From Rhodanobacter sp. (lineage in GTDB: Bacteria > Pseudomonadota > Gammaproteobacteria > Xanthomonadales > Rhodanobacteraceae): a stretch of 64,000 bases of DNA. This document shows positions 34,678-43,363 of the stretch, piece by piece. Location: NCBI GenBank assembly GCA_004298045.1, contig SCRM01000019.1, positions 62,001 through 126,000 of the forward strand, read 5' to 3'. The notes below the pieces were generated by a model, which was given only the letters and a program-made list of their open reading frames with translations, did not search any database and had not been told where the DNA came from. Both the position numbers and the translations under genes were made by a program. Position 1 is the stretch's first letter. The number at the start of each line of letters is the position of its first letter.

Positions 34678-36666
34678 ATGTCGCTGCGCACCCTTGCCCT
34701 GCTGCCCGCACTTGCGTTGGTCGCCTGCGCCCATGCCCCCACCCGACCGGCGGCGCTCCCCGACGGCACCCGCGCCACGGTGGCGATCCTCGAAACCACG
34801 GATATCCACGCCAACGTCCTCGGCTACGACTACTACCAAGGGAAAGCCGACCCGACGCTGGGCTTCGACCGCACCGCCACGCTCATCGCGCAGGCGCGGG
34901 CCGAGTTTCCCAACCACTTTCTGTTCGACAGCGGCGACACCATCCAGGGCACCGCGCTCGCCGACTACCAGGCGCAGGTGCACCCACCGGCCTGCGACGA
35001 GGAGCTGGCGGTATATCGCGCGATGGATGCCATCGGCTACGACGGCGGCACCGCCGGCAACCATGAATTCAACTATGGGCTGGATTACCTCGCGCAGGTG
35101 ACCGGCACGCCGATGGACGTGGATGCCGGCACCCGGCGCCGGTGCGCCGGTCCGCATTTTCCGCTGGTGCTGGCCAACGTCGATGCCGCTCGCAACGACA
35201 AGCCAATCTTTCCGCCATGGACCATGGTGACGAAACCCATCACCGTGGCGCGTCCCGACGGCAGCCAGGCGAGCGTACCGCTGCGCGTCGCGATCATCGG
35301 TTTCACCCCGCCGCCGATCATGCAGTGGGATCACGCGAACCTTGCCGGCAGGGTCACCGCCGACGGCGTGCTGGAAGCCGCCCGCAAATACCTGCCGCAG
35401 ATTCGCGCCGCCCGCCCCGACCTCGTCGTGGCCATCGTGCATGGCGGACTCGACACCGCGCCGTACACCCCACGAATGGAAAACGCCGGCTGGCACCTCG
35501 CCGGCGTACCCGGCATCGATGTGCTGCTGCTCGGCCATTCGCACGCGAGCTTTCCCGGCCCGCGCTTTGCGCACCTGCCGGACGTGGACGCCGTGCGCGG
35601 TTTCGTGCGCGGCAAGCCGGCGGTGATGGGCGGCTTTTTCGGCAAGGATCTGGGCGTGATCGCGCTGACGCTCGACCGCCAAGGCGGCCGTTGGGTGATT
35701 GACCCCGCGCACACGCACAGTGAGGTGCGACCGATCTGCCACCAGTCGAACGATCCGCACACCTGCGTGGCGCCCGACCCCGTGATCGCGCCGCTGGTGG
35801 CCAACGTGCAGGCAGCCACCGTGACGCATCTGGACACCCCGATCGGGCGCAGCACGCTGCGCCTTTCCAGCTACTTTGCCGATGTCGGCGACATGCGCGC
35901 ACTGGCCGCGGTCAATGCCGCGCAGCGCGACTACGTGCGCCGCGAACTGCCGCGCGTCCACCCGGAGCTGGCCGGCGTGCCGGTGCTTTCCGCCGCGGCC
36001 GCGTTCCGTACCGGCTTCGGCGGCGCGGGCGACTACACCGATGTCGCACCGGGCGCGCTCACGGTGCGCAGCGCGGCCGATCTCTACTACTACCCGAACA
36101 CGCTGGCCGCCGTGCTCACCGACAGCGCCGGGATCAGGGCGTGGCTGGAAAAATCCGCCGCACGCTTCAACCGCATCGATCCCGCCCGGCGCGAACCCCA
36201 GGCACTGGTCAATGCGCGCTTTCCCGGCTTCAACTTCGACCAGATCCAGGGCGGGCTCACCTATGCCATCGACGTCTCCAAGCCGGTCGGCGCACGCATC
36301 GTGGCGCTGACCTGGGACGGCAAGCCGGTCACGCCGGGCCAGCGCTTCGTGGTCGCCACCAACAACTACCGCGCCAGTGGCGGTGGCGGGTTCCCCGGCC
36401 TCGACGGCAAGACCATCGTGCTGGCCGCGCCGGAGGGGACGCGGGAGATCCTCGCGCGCTGGATCGCGGCACATGGCACGCTCGACCGCGCCACGCTGCC
36501 GCCAGCGTCATGGCGATTTGCGCCGCTCAAGACCGCCGGCCCGGTGACCTTCATCAGCGCCGCTGGCAAAGCCGCCATCGCCCACGCCGATGGCCTGCCC
36601 GGCGTGCGTGAACTGCGTGCCAACGGCGACGGCACGGCGGTCTACACCGTCGACCTCACGCGCTGA
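34678..36666 (+). CDS. 2',3'-cyclic-nucleotide 2'-phosphodiesterase/3'-nucleotidase, lipoprotein
   Basis: A 662-residue enzyme of the 5'-nucleotidase/CpdB family that breaks down extracytoplasmic nucleotides. A lipoprotein signal (LALLPALALVAC) is followed by the calcineurin-like phosphatase domain with metal ligands in ETTDIHANV, DSGDTIQG, GNHEFNYG, VAIVHGG and GHSHASFPG. The C-terminal nucleotidase domain contains the substrate stretch DLYYYPNTLAAVLTD and NYRASGGGGFPG. E. coli CpdB is soluble in the periplasm; the lipobox Cys here suggests membrane anchoring. Divergent from the GGDEF gene, convergent with the cytochrome genes. Confidence 0.9.
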   Translation: MSLRTLALLPALALVACAHAPTRPAALPDGTRATVAILETTDIHANVLGYDYYQGKADPTLGFDRTATLIAQARAEFPNHFLFDSGDTIQGTALADYQAQVHPPACDEELAVYRAMDAIGYDGGTAGNHEFNYGLDYLAQVTGTPMDVDAGTRRRCAGPHFPLVLANVDAARNDKPIFPPWTMVTKPITVARPDGSQASVPLRVAIIGFTPPPIMQWDHANLAGRVTADGVLEAARKYLPQIRAARPDLVVAIVHGGLDTAPYTPRMENAGWHLAGVPGIDVLLLGHSHASFPGPRFAHLPDVDAVRGFVRGKPAVMGGFFGKDLGVIALTLDRQGGRWVIDPAHTHSEVRPICHQSNDPHTCVAPDPVIAPLVANVQAATVTHLDTPIGRSTLRLSSYFADVGDMRALAAVNAAQRDYVRRELPRVHPELAGVPVLSAAAAFRTGFGGAGDYTDVAPGALTVRSAADLYYYPNTLAAVLTDSAGIRAWLEKSAARFNRIDPARREPQALVNARFPGFNFDQIQGGLTYAIDVSKPVGARIVALTWDGKPVTPGQRFVVATNNYRASGGGGFPGLDGKTIVLAAPEGTREILARWIAAHGTLDRATLPPASWRFAPLKTAGPVTFISAAGKAAIAHADGLPGVRELRANGDGTAVYTVDLTR

Positions 36667-36669
36667 CGA

Positions 36670-37956
36670 TCAATCCACCGGCGTGTGCCGCAGCCGGCTC
36701 ACGTCGCCGGCGGCCACCGGCGCCGCGTGGTTGCCCCACGACTGGCGCACGTAGTTGACCACCGCGGCAACCTCGGTATCGCTCAGGGATTGCGCGAACG
36801 GCGGCATCGAATACGGCTGCGGGTTGCCGGCGGTGGCCGGGGCGAAACCGCCGAGCAGCACACTGCGCACCGCATTGATGCCGGTCGGCTCGGTCACCGA
36901 AGTGTTGTCGTCCAGCGGCGGGTAGGTGCCAGCCACGCCCTGGCCGTTGTCGCCATGGCAATCGGCGCACCGCTTGGCATACAACTCGCCGCCATGGGCA
37001 TGGTCGGACGCGCGCACGACGGGGGCCGCGGCCACGGGCTGGCGCGGTGGCAACGACTGCAGATACACCGCGACCGCCGCCAGGTCGGCGTCGTTCATGT
37101 GCTGCGTGCTTAGGCGCACCACATCGGCCATCGGGCCAAACGCCGAGCCCTTCGTCGACGTGCCAGTCTTGAGCAGGGCGACGATCTCCTGCTGGCTCCA
37201 GCCGGCAAGGCCGCCGCCGGGCTGCATGCTGAGGTCGGGCGCATACCAGCTTTGCGCGGGAATCTGCCCGCCGGCGAGGCGCCGCTCTTCATCCATAGCG
37301 CCGAACGCATTGCGCGTGGTGTGGCACTCGTTGCAATGACCCAGGCCTTCGACCAGATAGGCGCCGCGGTTCCACTCGGGCGACTGCTTCGGGTCGGGCT
37401 GGTATTCACCAGGCTGGAAGTACAACGCCCGCCACGCCACCAAGCCCTGGCGCACGCTGTAGGGAAACTGCAGCTCCGGCGCACGTGCCGGCTGCTGCAC
37501 CGGCGGCAGCGATTTCAGATAGGCGAACAGGGCCAGCGCGTCGTCGCGGCTGACCTTGGTGAACGAGGTATAGGAAAACACCGGGTACAGCGGCTGGCCG
37601 TGGCGCCCGATGCCCTCGTGCAGCGCGCGCCAGAAGTCGGCAAAGTGCCAGGCGCCGATGCCGGTGGCCGCATCCGGCGTGATGTTGGGCGCGCTGACTT
37701 CGCCGAACGGCGTGGTCAACGGCCGCCCACCGGCGTACGGCGCACCGCCGCGCGTGGTGTGGCACGCGGCGCAATCGCCGAGTTTGGCGAGGTAGGCACC
37801 GCGCTCGATCAGCGCCGGGTCATGCAGCTTTGCCGCGTCCGCCTGCGCCTGCGCCGGCACCACCTGCGGCGCCCGCGCCGGCACGAACAACCACGCGCCG
37901 ACACCGATCACCGCCAACAGCAGGACGCCCGCGGCGCCCATGATCCACCGCTTCAT
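36670..37956 (-). CDS. Membrane-anchored triheme cytochrome c
   Basis: A 428-residue electron carrier with an N-terminal anchor (GAAGVLLLAVIGVGAWLFV) and three CxxCH heme sites: CAACH near residue 62, CNECH near 210 and CADCH near 340. Three-heme proteins of this layout are the cytochrome subunits of PQQ- or flavin-dependent alcohol, aldehyde or sugar dehydrogenases (AdhB type). No dehydrogenase gene is adjacent in the window. The start at 37956 has GGAGG 8 bases upstream and forms an ATGA overlap with the preceding diheme gene, so the two are made together. Confidence 0.9.
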   Translation of the reverse strand: MKRWIMGAAGVLLLAVIGVGAWLFVPARAPQVVPAQAQADAAKLHDPALIERGAYLAKLGDCAACHTTRGGAPYAGGRPLTTPFGEVSAPNITPDAATGIGAWHFADFWRALHEGIGRHGQPLYPVFSYTSFTKVSRDDALALFAYLKSLPPVQQPARAPELQFPYSVRQGLVAWRALYFQPGEYQPDPKQSPEWNRGAYLVEGLGHCNECHTTRNAFGAMDEERRLAGGQIPAQSWYAPDLSMQPGGGLAGWSQQEIVALLKTGTSTKGSAFGPMADVVRLSTQHMNDADLAAVAVYLQSLPPRQPVAAAPVVRASDHAHGGELYAKRCADCHGDNGQGVAGTYPPLDDNTSVTEPTGINAVRSVLLGGFAPATAGNPQPYSMPPFAQSLSDTEVAAVVNYVRQSWGNHAAPVAAGDVSRLRHTPVD

Positions 37957-38696
37957 CGCCGCGCCTCCTCGTTGCCCACCACGCACCAGCCCGGCAGGGG
38001 CTCGGTCTGCGCACTCGCCGGCAGCGGGTGCGGGTTGGCCGGCGGCGGCTGGCTGGCCAGCCAGGCGGACACCGCGGTGACATCGCCCACCGTCATGCGG
38101 TTGGCCACCACCGTCATGCATCCGGGGCCATCGGAAGACCTCTGGTGCGTGCGCCAGGCGTCGAGCTGGGCCTGGATGTAGGCGTAGGACAAACCAGTCA
38201 GCCCGGGCATCAACGGCTGCACGCCGGTCAACGTGCTGCCGTGGCAGCTCTCGCAAGAAGGAATGCCGCGTGCCGGGTCGCCGTGATGCACCAGTTGTTC
38301 GCCGCGCCGCAGCGCGTCGGCCGACGTCGCCGGCACCGGTTGCGGGTGGAACGGCACCTGCTGCGCCGAGAAGTAATCGGCGATCTGTTGCAGGTAAGCC
38401 GGGCTCAACTGGCGCACGACGTATTCCATCGGCGCGTGGTGGCGGCGGCCATCCTGAAACGACTGCAACTGCTGCAGCAGATAGGCGGCAGGCTTGCCGG
38501 CCAGGCGCGGAATCTTGACGTCGCCCGGCAGGCCCTCGCCGTGCGCACCGTGGCAACTGGCACAGGCGGCCACGCGCTGCTGCATGGTGTCGGGAACCGT
38601 CGGTACGGCGGCAGCGTAGAGGGCGTTGGCGGCGCCAAACGCAAACAAAGCCGCCGCTGCGCGGGTGGTCTCGCGCACGAAATCATGGGGGTTCAT
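37953..38696 (-). CDS. Diheme cytochrome c
   Basis: A 247-residue periplasmic cytochrome with signal peptide (TTRAAAALFAFGAANALYAAA) and two CxxCH sites, CASCH near residue 45 and CESCH near 145, each followed by the usual ligand Met region (RHHAPMEYVV and PGCMTVV). It resembles the cytochrome c4/c553 two-domain type. The first gene of a pair with the triheme cytochrome. A second in-frame ATG lies 7 codons upstream (38717) and is an alternative start. It is divergent from the thr operon. Confidence 0.85.
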   Translation of the reverse strand: MNPHDFVRETTRAAAALFAFGAANALYAAAVPTVPDTMQQRVAACASCHGAHGEGLPGDVKIPRLAGKPAAYLLQQLQSFQDGRRHHAPMEYVVRQLSPAYLQQIADYFSAQQVPFHPQPVPATSADALRRGEQLVHHGDPARGIPSCESCHGSTLTGVQPLMPGLTGLSYAYIQAQLDAWRTHQRSSDGPGCMTVVANRMTVGDVTAVSAWLASQPPPANPHPLPASAQTEPLPGWCVVGNEEARR

Positions 38697-38810
38697 CCCG
38701 TCATTGTAGAGTTTCATGCCTGACGCGACCGCACCGGGTGGCCTGCCCGCGACATCCTGCCGCAGTCGTTCGGCCATCCAGACGGCCGCAAATGGTTGCA
38801 TCTGCACCTG

Positions 38811-38840
38811 TTGACTGCAGTGCAACATTGGCCGTATGGT
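38811..38840 (+). promoter_or_regulatory. Predicted promoter of the threonine operon
   Basis: TTGACT (38811-38816) and TATGGT (38835-38840) match 5/6 and 4/6 of consensus with an 18-base spacer. The expected transcript start is at about 38847, immediately before the leader-peptide ATG at 38848. Confidence 0.5.
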
Positions 38841-38847
38841 CACTGCC

Positions 38848-38994
38848 ATGTCGCTCCATTGCGCCCCTGTCAACCGCGTGTTTCGCCTGATTCCGATCGG
38901 GTGCGGTGCGGCATGCGCACGCGGCATCGCCACCACGAGCATTACCACCGGCACCGGTACTAGCGGCTGCCGGGGTGCGTTCGTGCGCGAGTAA
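38848..38994 (+). CDS. thrL: Threonine-operon leader peptide
   Basis: A short frame of 48 codons (52 if the upstream ATG at 38836 is used) whose second half is rich in regulatory codons: IATTSITTGTGTS holds six Thr and two Ile in 13 codons. This is the hallmark of ribosome-mediated attenuation of thr operons, as in E. coli thrL, where Thr and Ile codons are monitored. It ends 88 bases before hom. No Shine-Dalgarno is visible and the predicted transcript begins at the ATG, so the leader may be leaderless. The call rests on codon content and position, not on overall similarity. Confidence 0.8.
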   Translation: MSLHCAPVNRVFRLIPIGCGAACARGIATTSITTGTGTSGCRGAFVRE

Positions 38995-39009
38995 CTTCAC
39001 ACACGCAAC

Positions 39010-39085
39010 GGCCCCCTCCACGAGGCGGGCCGGTGCAAACCGACACGCCACGACGAACGGGGCCTCCAATGGAGAGGCTGTCGTG
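39010..39085 (+). promoter_or_regulatory. Attenuator/RBS-sequestering structures before hom
   Basis: GGCCC (39010-39014) can pair with GGGCC (39027-39031) extended by CTC/GAG, or GGCCCC (39010-39015) with GGGGCC (39059-39064); these exclude each other. A third stem, GCCTC (39062-39066) with GAGGC (39074-39078), covers the hom Shine-Dalgarno GGAGAGG and competes for the same GGGGCC. No clear T-run follows, so control may act on translation start rather than by an intrinsic terminator (inference). Confidence 0.5.
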
Positions 39086-40237
39086 ATTACCTGTGCACCC
39101 GAGCAAGTTTCCCCCGCTTTGCCGCCCTCCATGCCGATGCCGCGCGTCAGCACGCGCCACACCCGCACGCTGGCCGTTGGCGTGATCGGGCCGGGCCGGG
39201 TCGGCAGCGCCCTGCTGGAACAGTTGCGCGCCGCACAACCCCGGCTGCAACAAGACCACGCGCTGGAACTCAAACTGTGCGGCGTGGTGGCGCGCAAGCA
39301 GATGTGGCTGGATTGCGACGATGCCGAGCTCAACGCGCGCCACGGGGGTGCGCAGGTGTGGCGACCCAACGACCTGGATGCGTTCGCCCAGCACGTGCGC
39401 GGCAACGACGGCCGGCACGCGCTGCTGATCGACTGCAGCGCCAGCGACGAGGTGGCCGCGTTCTACCCGCACTGGCTGGCCAACGGCATCCACGTGGTCA
39501 CCCCGAACAAGCTCGCGGGCAGCGGCCCGCTCAAACGCTGGCAGGCTATCCGTCGCGCCTGCGCCGAAAGCGGCGCGCGGTTTCGCTACGAGGCGACGGT
39601 GTGCGCCGGGCTGCCGGTGGTGCAGACCCTGCGCGATCTGCTCGACACCGGCGATCAGCTGCTGGCCGTGCACGGCATGTTTTCCGGCACCTTGGCCTGG
39701 CTGTGCAACCGCCACGACGGCGCGCAGCCGTTTTCGGCCCTGGTGCGCGAGGCGCACGCCAAGGGCTATACCGAACCCGACCCCCGTGACGATCTCTCCG
39801 GGCGCGACGTGGCGCGCAAGCTGGTGATCCTTGCGCGCGAAGCCGGCTGGCCGCTGTCGCTTGAGGACGTCGATCTCGAAAGCCTGGTGCCGGAAGATCT
39901 GGCCGCGCTGCCGCGCGACGAGTTTCTCCAGCATCTGACGGCGCTCGATGCACCCATGGCGGCAAAACTGGCCGAAGCCCACGCGCAAGGCGGCGTGCTG
40001 CGCCACGTGGCGCAACTGGATCGCGACGGCCGCGCCAGCGTGCGCCTGCAGGTGCTGCCGGCCAGCCACGCCTTCGCGCATACCCGGCTCACCGACAACA
40101 TCGTGCAGTTCACCACCCGCCGCTACTGCGACAATCCGTTGTGCGTGCAAGGCCCCGGCGCCGGCCCCGAAGTGACCGCCGCCGGCGTCTTCGGCGACCT
40201 CCTGCGCATCGCCGAATCACTGGAGGCGCGCGCATGA
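39083..40237 (+). CDS. hom: Homoserine dehydrogenase (ThrA C-terminal type, no aspartokinase domain)
   Basis: Reduces aspartate semialdehyde to homoserine, the branch step to threonine and methionine. The start is GTG at 39083 with GGAGAGG 5 bases upstream, giving 384 residues. The NAD(P) site is [34 protein letters not shown], and [27 protein letters not shown] match the homoserine-dehydrogenase half of E. coli ThrA closely, but no aspartokinase domain precedes it. Aspartokinase activity must come from elsewhere in the genome. First enzyme gene of hom-thrB-thrC. Confidence 0.94.
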   Translation: MITCAPEQVSPALPPSMPMPRVSTRHTRTLAVGVIGPGRVGSALLEQLRAAQPRLQQDHALELKLCGVVARKQMWLDCDDAELNARHGGAQVWRPNDLDAFAQHVRGNDGRHALLIDCSASDEVAAFYPHWLANGIHVVTPNKLAGSGPLKRWQAIRRACAESGARFRYEATVCAGLPVVQTLRDLLDTGDQLLAVHGMFSGTLAWLCNRHDGAQPFSALVREAHAKGYTEPDPRDDLSGRDVARKLVILAREAGWPLSLEDVDLESLVPEDLAALPRDEFLQHLTALDAPMAAKLAEAHAQGGVLRHVAQLDRDGRASVRLQVLPASHAFAHTRLTDNIVQFTTRRYCDNPLCVQGPGAGPEVTAAGVFGDLLRIAESLEARA

Positions 40238-41220
40238 ACGCCACTGTCATGGAACCCCGCATGTCCCGTACCCGCATCACCCCCGCCCGCATCGCGTGCG
40301 CCTTTGCCCCGGCCAGCGTCGGCAACGTCGGCGTCGGTTTCGACCTGCTCGGCCACAGCCTGGCCGGGGCCGGCGACCACGCCTGGGTGCGCCGCATCGA
40401 CGCGCCCGAAGTGCGCATCGCGGCGATCCACGGCTGCGTGCCCGGGCTGCCGATGGACCCCGCACGCAACACCGCCGGTGCGGCGCTGCTGTCGCTGCGA
40501 CAGGCGCTTGGCCTCGAATACGGTTTCGAGCTCACGCTGCACAAGGGCATCGCGCTCGGTTCCGGCATGGGCGGCTCGGCGGCCTCCTGCGTGGCCGCGC
40601 TGGTGGCCGCGAACGCGCTGCTCGCCGAGCCGCTGTCGCGCGAAGCGCTGTATCGCTTTGCGCTCGACGGCGAAGCGGTTTCCAGCGGCAGTCGCCACGG
40701 CGACAACCTGGGCCCGATGCTGCTCGGCGGGCTGGTGCTCGCCAGCCCCGAACACCTGGTGCGCTGGTCGGTGCCGCGCGCGTGGTACTGCGCCTTGGTG
40801 CACCCGCACGCGGTGCTGGAAACCCGCCGCGCACGTGCCGCGCTGGCCGGCAGCTATGAGCTGCATGATTTCGTCACCCAAAGCACCAACCTTGCGCTGG
40901 TGCTGGCCGGCTGTGCCCGCAGCGACGCGACGCTGGTGCGTGCGGGCCTCAAGGATGTGCTGGTGGAACCGCGCCGCGCGCCGCTGATCCCGTACTTTGC
41001 CCAGGTCAAGGCGGCGGCGCTCGACCACCACGCGCTCGGCGCCAGCATTTCCGGCGCCGGCCCCAGCGTGTTCGGCTGGTACGAAACCCGCGCGCTGGCC
41101 GAAGCGGCCGCCGCCGCGATGCAGGCCGCGTTCGCCGCCGGCGGCGTGGCAAGCGATACCTGGGTGTCGCCGATCAACGGCCCGGCCGCGAGCCTCTGCG
41201 ACGAGGCGCTGCCCGCATGA
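40234..41220 (+). CDS. thrB: Homoserine kinase
   Basis: Phosphorylates homoserine to O-phosphohomoserine. A GHMP kinase of 328 residues: [22 protein letters not shown] at the N-terminus, the phosphate-binding loop [19 protein letters not shown] near residue 110, SSGSRHGDN, and [15 protein letters not shown] near the C-terminus. Its ATG overlaps the hom stop by four bases and GGAGG lies 7 bases upstream. It overlaps thrC in turn. Confidence 0.95.
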   Translation: MNATVMEPRMSRTRITPARIACAFAPASVGNVGVGFDLLGHSLAGAGDHAWVRRIDAPEVRIAAIHGCVPGLPMDPARNTAGAALLSLRQALGLEYGFELTLHKGIALGSGMGGSAASCVAALVAANALLAEPLSREALYRFALDGEAVSSGSRHGDNLGPMLLGGLVLASPEHLVRWSVPRAWYCALVHPHAVLETRRARAALAGSYELHDFVTQSTNLALVLAGCARSDATLVRAGLKDVLVEPRRAPLIPYFAQVKAAALDHHALGASISGAGPSVFGWYETRALAEAAAAAMQAAFAAGGVASDTWVSPINGPAASLCDEALPA

Positions 41221-42575
41221 CCCCGCAATCACCGACCCGAGGCCAACCGCCAGCAATGGATGCCCCGATCCGCTACCTCAGCACCCGCGGCCACGCGCCG
41301 GCGGCCTCGATCAGCGCGGCGATTGCCGCCGGCCTGGCGCCGGACGGCGGGTTGTATGTGCCCGAAGCGCTGCCGCGGCTCGACCCCGCCACCTTCGATC
41401 CACACGCCAGCCTGGCCGCCACCGCCGCCACCCTGCTGGTGCCGTTCTTTGCCGGCGATCCGCTTGCCGCCGAGCTGCCCGCGATCTGCGCCGAGGCACT
41501 TACCTTCGACACCCCGCTGCGCGCACTGCCAGCGCACCCGCACAGCGCGATGCTGGAGCTGTTCCACGGCCCGACTTCGGCGTTCAAGGATGTCGGCGCA
41601 CGGTTCCTTGCCGCCTGTCTCGCGCGCCTGCCGCGCGCCGATGCCCGGCCGCTGACCATCCTCGTGGCCACCTCGGGCGACACCGGCGCCGCGGTCGGCG
41701 CGGCGTTCTTCCACCGCCCCAACCTGCGCGTCGTCATTCTTTACCCGGATGGCCTGGTCTCCCCGCGTCAGGCGCACCAACTCGGTTCCTTCGGCGACAA
41801 CGTGCAGGCGCTGCGCGTGGCCGGGCGCTTCGACGACTGCCAGCGCATGGTGAAAGCCGCGCTCGGCGACGCGGCGCTGCAGGCGGAGGTGCCGCTCAGC
41901 TCGGCCAACAGCATCAGCCTCGGCCGCCTGCTGCCGCAGATGAGCTATTACGCGCACGCCGCGCTGGGCTGGTGGCGAGCGCACGGCGCGCCGCTCAACT
42001 TCATCGTGCCCACCGGCAACCTCGGCAATGCGCTGGCCTGCCTGTGGGTGCGCCAGCTCGGGCTGCCGGTAGGTGAGGTGCGCTTGGCCTGCAATGCCAA
42101 CGCCACCTTGCCCGAATTCTTTGCCGGTACCGACTACCGCCCGCGCGAAGCGGTGGCCACGCTGGCCAACGCGATGGATGTCGGCGCACCGAGCAATTTC
42201 GAGCGACTGCGTTGGACCTTTGCCGACACGGCCACCCTGCGCGCCGCGGTCAGCGCCAGCAGCACGGACGACGCCGCCATCCGGCAGACCCTCGCGCGCC
42301 ATGCGCATGCCCACGACGAGGTGTTCTGCCCGCACACAGCCACCGCGATGCACGTGCTCGACACGCTGCGCGAAGGCGGCGACACCCGGCCGTGGGCGGT
42401 GGTCGCCACCGCCCACCCGGCCAAGTTCGACAGCATCGTCGAACCGCTGGTCGGCCACCCCGTGCCCGCGCCGGCAGCGCTGGTCGCCATGCTCGAACGC
42501 TCGGCCAGCGCAGCGCCCCTGACGGCGGATCCGATCGCACTGCAGCATTGGCTGCGCCAGCCCGGCCGAGGTTGA
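41217..42575 (+). CDS. thrC: Threonine synthase
   Basis: Converts O-phosphohomoserine to threonine with PLP. The 452-residue protein has [19 protein letters not shown] at the N-terminus, the PLP lysine in [27 protein letters not shown], and [15 protein letters not shown] overlap with thrB supports the start at 41217; an in-frame ATG 13 codons on (41256) is also possible because homologues begin there. Last gene of the threonine operon; no strong terminator is seen before the polysaccharide promoter. Confidence 0.95.
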   Translation: MTPQSPTRGQPPAMDAPIRYLSTRGHAPAASISAAIAAGLAPDGGLYVPEALPRLDPATFDPHASLAATAATLLVPFFAGDPLAAELPAICAEALTFDTPLRALPAHPHSAMLELFHGPTSAFKDVGARFLAACLARLPRADARPLTILVATSGDTGAAVGAAFFHRPNLRVVILYPDGLVSPRQAHQLGSFGDNVQALRVAGRFDDCQRMVKAALGDAALQAEVPLSSANSISLGRLLPQMSYYAHAALGWWRAHGAPLNFIVPTGNLGNALACLWVRQLGLPVGEVRLACNANATLPEFFAGTDYRPREAVATLANAMDVGAPSNFERLRWTFADTATLRAAVSASSTDDAAIRQTLARHAHAHDEVFCPHTATAMHVLDTLREGGDTRPWAVVATAHPAKFDSIVEPLVGHPVPAPAALVAMLERSASAAPLTADPIALQHWLRQPGRG

Positions 42576-42614
42576 TCGTCGACGCGGAATTCACGCGCTG
42601 CGGCTATCTCGCTT

Positions 42615-42667
42615 GCTGAACTGTTTCCTGCTCACCCGCTGAACTGTTTCCCGTATACTGTGAACTG
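42615..42667 (+). promoter_or_regulatory. Phased GAACTG repeats and -10 at the polysaccharide operon
   Basis: GCTGAACTGTTTCC occurs twice (42615-42628 and 42638-42651), and a third GAACTG lies at 42662-42667; the three GAACTG cores are 23 and 21 bases apart, about two helical turns. A -10-like TATACT is at 42654-42659 but no -35 consensus is found 16-18 bases upstream, which suggests activator dependence. The operon start ATG is at 42696. Confidence 0.5.
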
Positions 42668-42674
42668 CGTCACA
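42659..42674. promoter_or_regulatory. CRP/Clp-type site TGTGA-N6-TCACA
   Basis: TGTGA (42659-42663) and TCACA (42670-42674) with exactly 6 bases between form the perfect CRP-family operator. Xanthomonads use the CRP homologue Clp, which is inhibited by c-di-GMP and controls polysaccharide genes. The site overlaps the end of the -10 and the expected start point, a repressor-like position. The flanking ACTGTG/CACAGT followed by TTTTT could also be read as a weak terminator. Confidence 0.6.
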
Positions 42675-42695
42675 GTTTTTAGGGGGCAGGGCATC

Positions 42696-43316
42696 ATGAA
42701 ACGATTCGTGAAACGGGTTGCCTGTGCGACGGCCCTGGTACTGGCCGGCTGTGCCTCCGTGCGGCCGTCCACCCAGGCGCCGCCGATCACCCGCACCACC
42801 GGCGTCGCCCAATACAACATCGGCGTGGACGATCAGCTGCAGGTTTCGGTGTGGAACAACCCCGAACTTGGGGTTTCGGTGCCGGTGCGCCCGGATGGCA
42901 AGATCACGGTGCCGCTGATCGGCGACGTGCAGGCCGGCGGGGAAACGCCGGAACAGGTCGCGGCCACCATCAAGGACAAACTCAAGGCCTACGTGCGCGA
43001 CCCGCAAGTGGCGGTGATCCTTACCCAATTGCGCAGCCATGAATACCTTGCCCGCGTGCGCGTCACCGGCGCCGTGCGCAACCCGGTTTCGCTGCCCTAT
43101 CGTCCGGGCATGACCGTGCTCGATGTGGTGCTGGCCGCCGGCGGCGTCACCGAGTTTGCCGCGCCGGATCGCACCGAGCTGTACCGCCAGACCGGGCAAG
43201 CCTCGAACCAGGCATACGCGGTTCGCCTCGGCACGATCCTCAACGACGGCAACCTCAAGACCAACTACCCGCTGCAACCCGGCGACGTGATCACCGTGCC
43301 GCAGCGCAGCTTCTGA
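42696..43316 (+). CDS. Polysaccharide export outer-membrane lipoprotein (Wza/GumB-like)
   Basis: A 206-residue lipoprotein (lipobox LAGC near residue 18) of the polysaccharide biosynthesis/export family. It has the export domain (YNIGVDDQLQVSVWNNPELG, VRPDGKITVPLIGDVQAGG) and a following SLBB domain (ARVRVTGAVRNPVSLPYRPGMTVLDVVLAAGG). It is short, lacking the long C-terminal part of E. coli Wza, as in GumB-type proteins. GGGGGCAGGG lies 5-14 bases before the ATG. First gene of the rightward operon and probably forms the outer-membrane exit with the chain-length protein. Confidence 0.93.
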   Translation: MKRFVKRVACATALVLAGCASVRPSTQAPPITRTTGVAQYNIGVDDQLQVSVWNNPELGVSVPVRPDGKITVPLIGDVQAGGETPEQVAATIKDKLKAYVRDPQVAVILTQLRSHEYLARVRVTGAVRNPVSLPYRPGMTVLDVVLAAGGVTEFAAPDRTELYRQTGQASNQAYAVRLGTILNDGNLKTNYPLQPGDVITVPQRSF

Positions 43317-43363
43317 CGACGACGGCCTTGAGGGCTTTCCTCTGGGGAGGAGTGGCAAGTGCC

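Noticed and set aside
42657-42680. ACTGTG/CACAGT hairpin followed by TTTTT as terminator of the thr operon
   Set aside because: The stem is only six pairs, while the same bases form a perfect CRP-type operator at a promoter; I kept the operator reading and mention the terminator only as an alternative.
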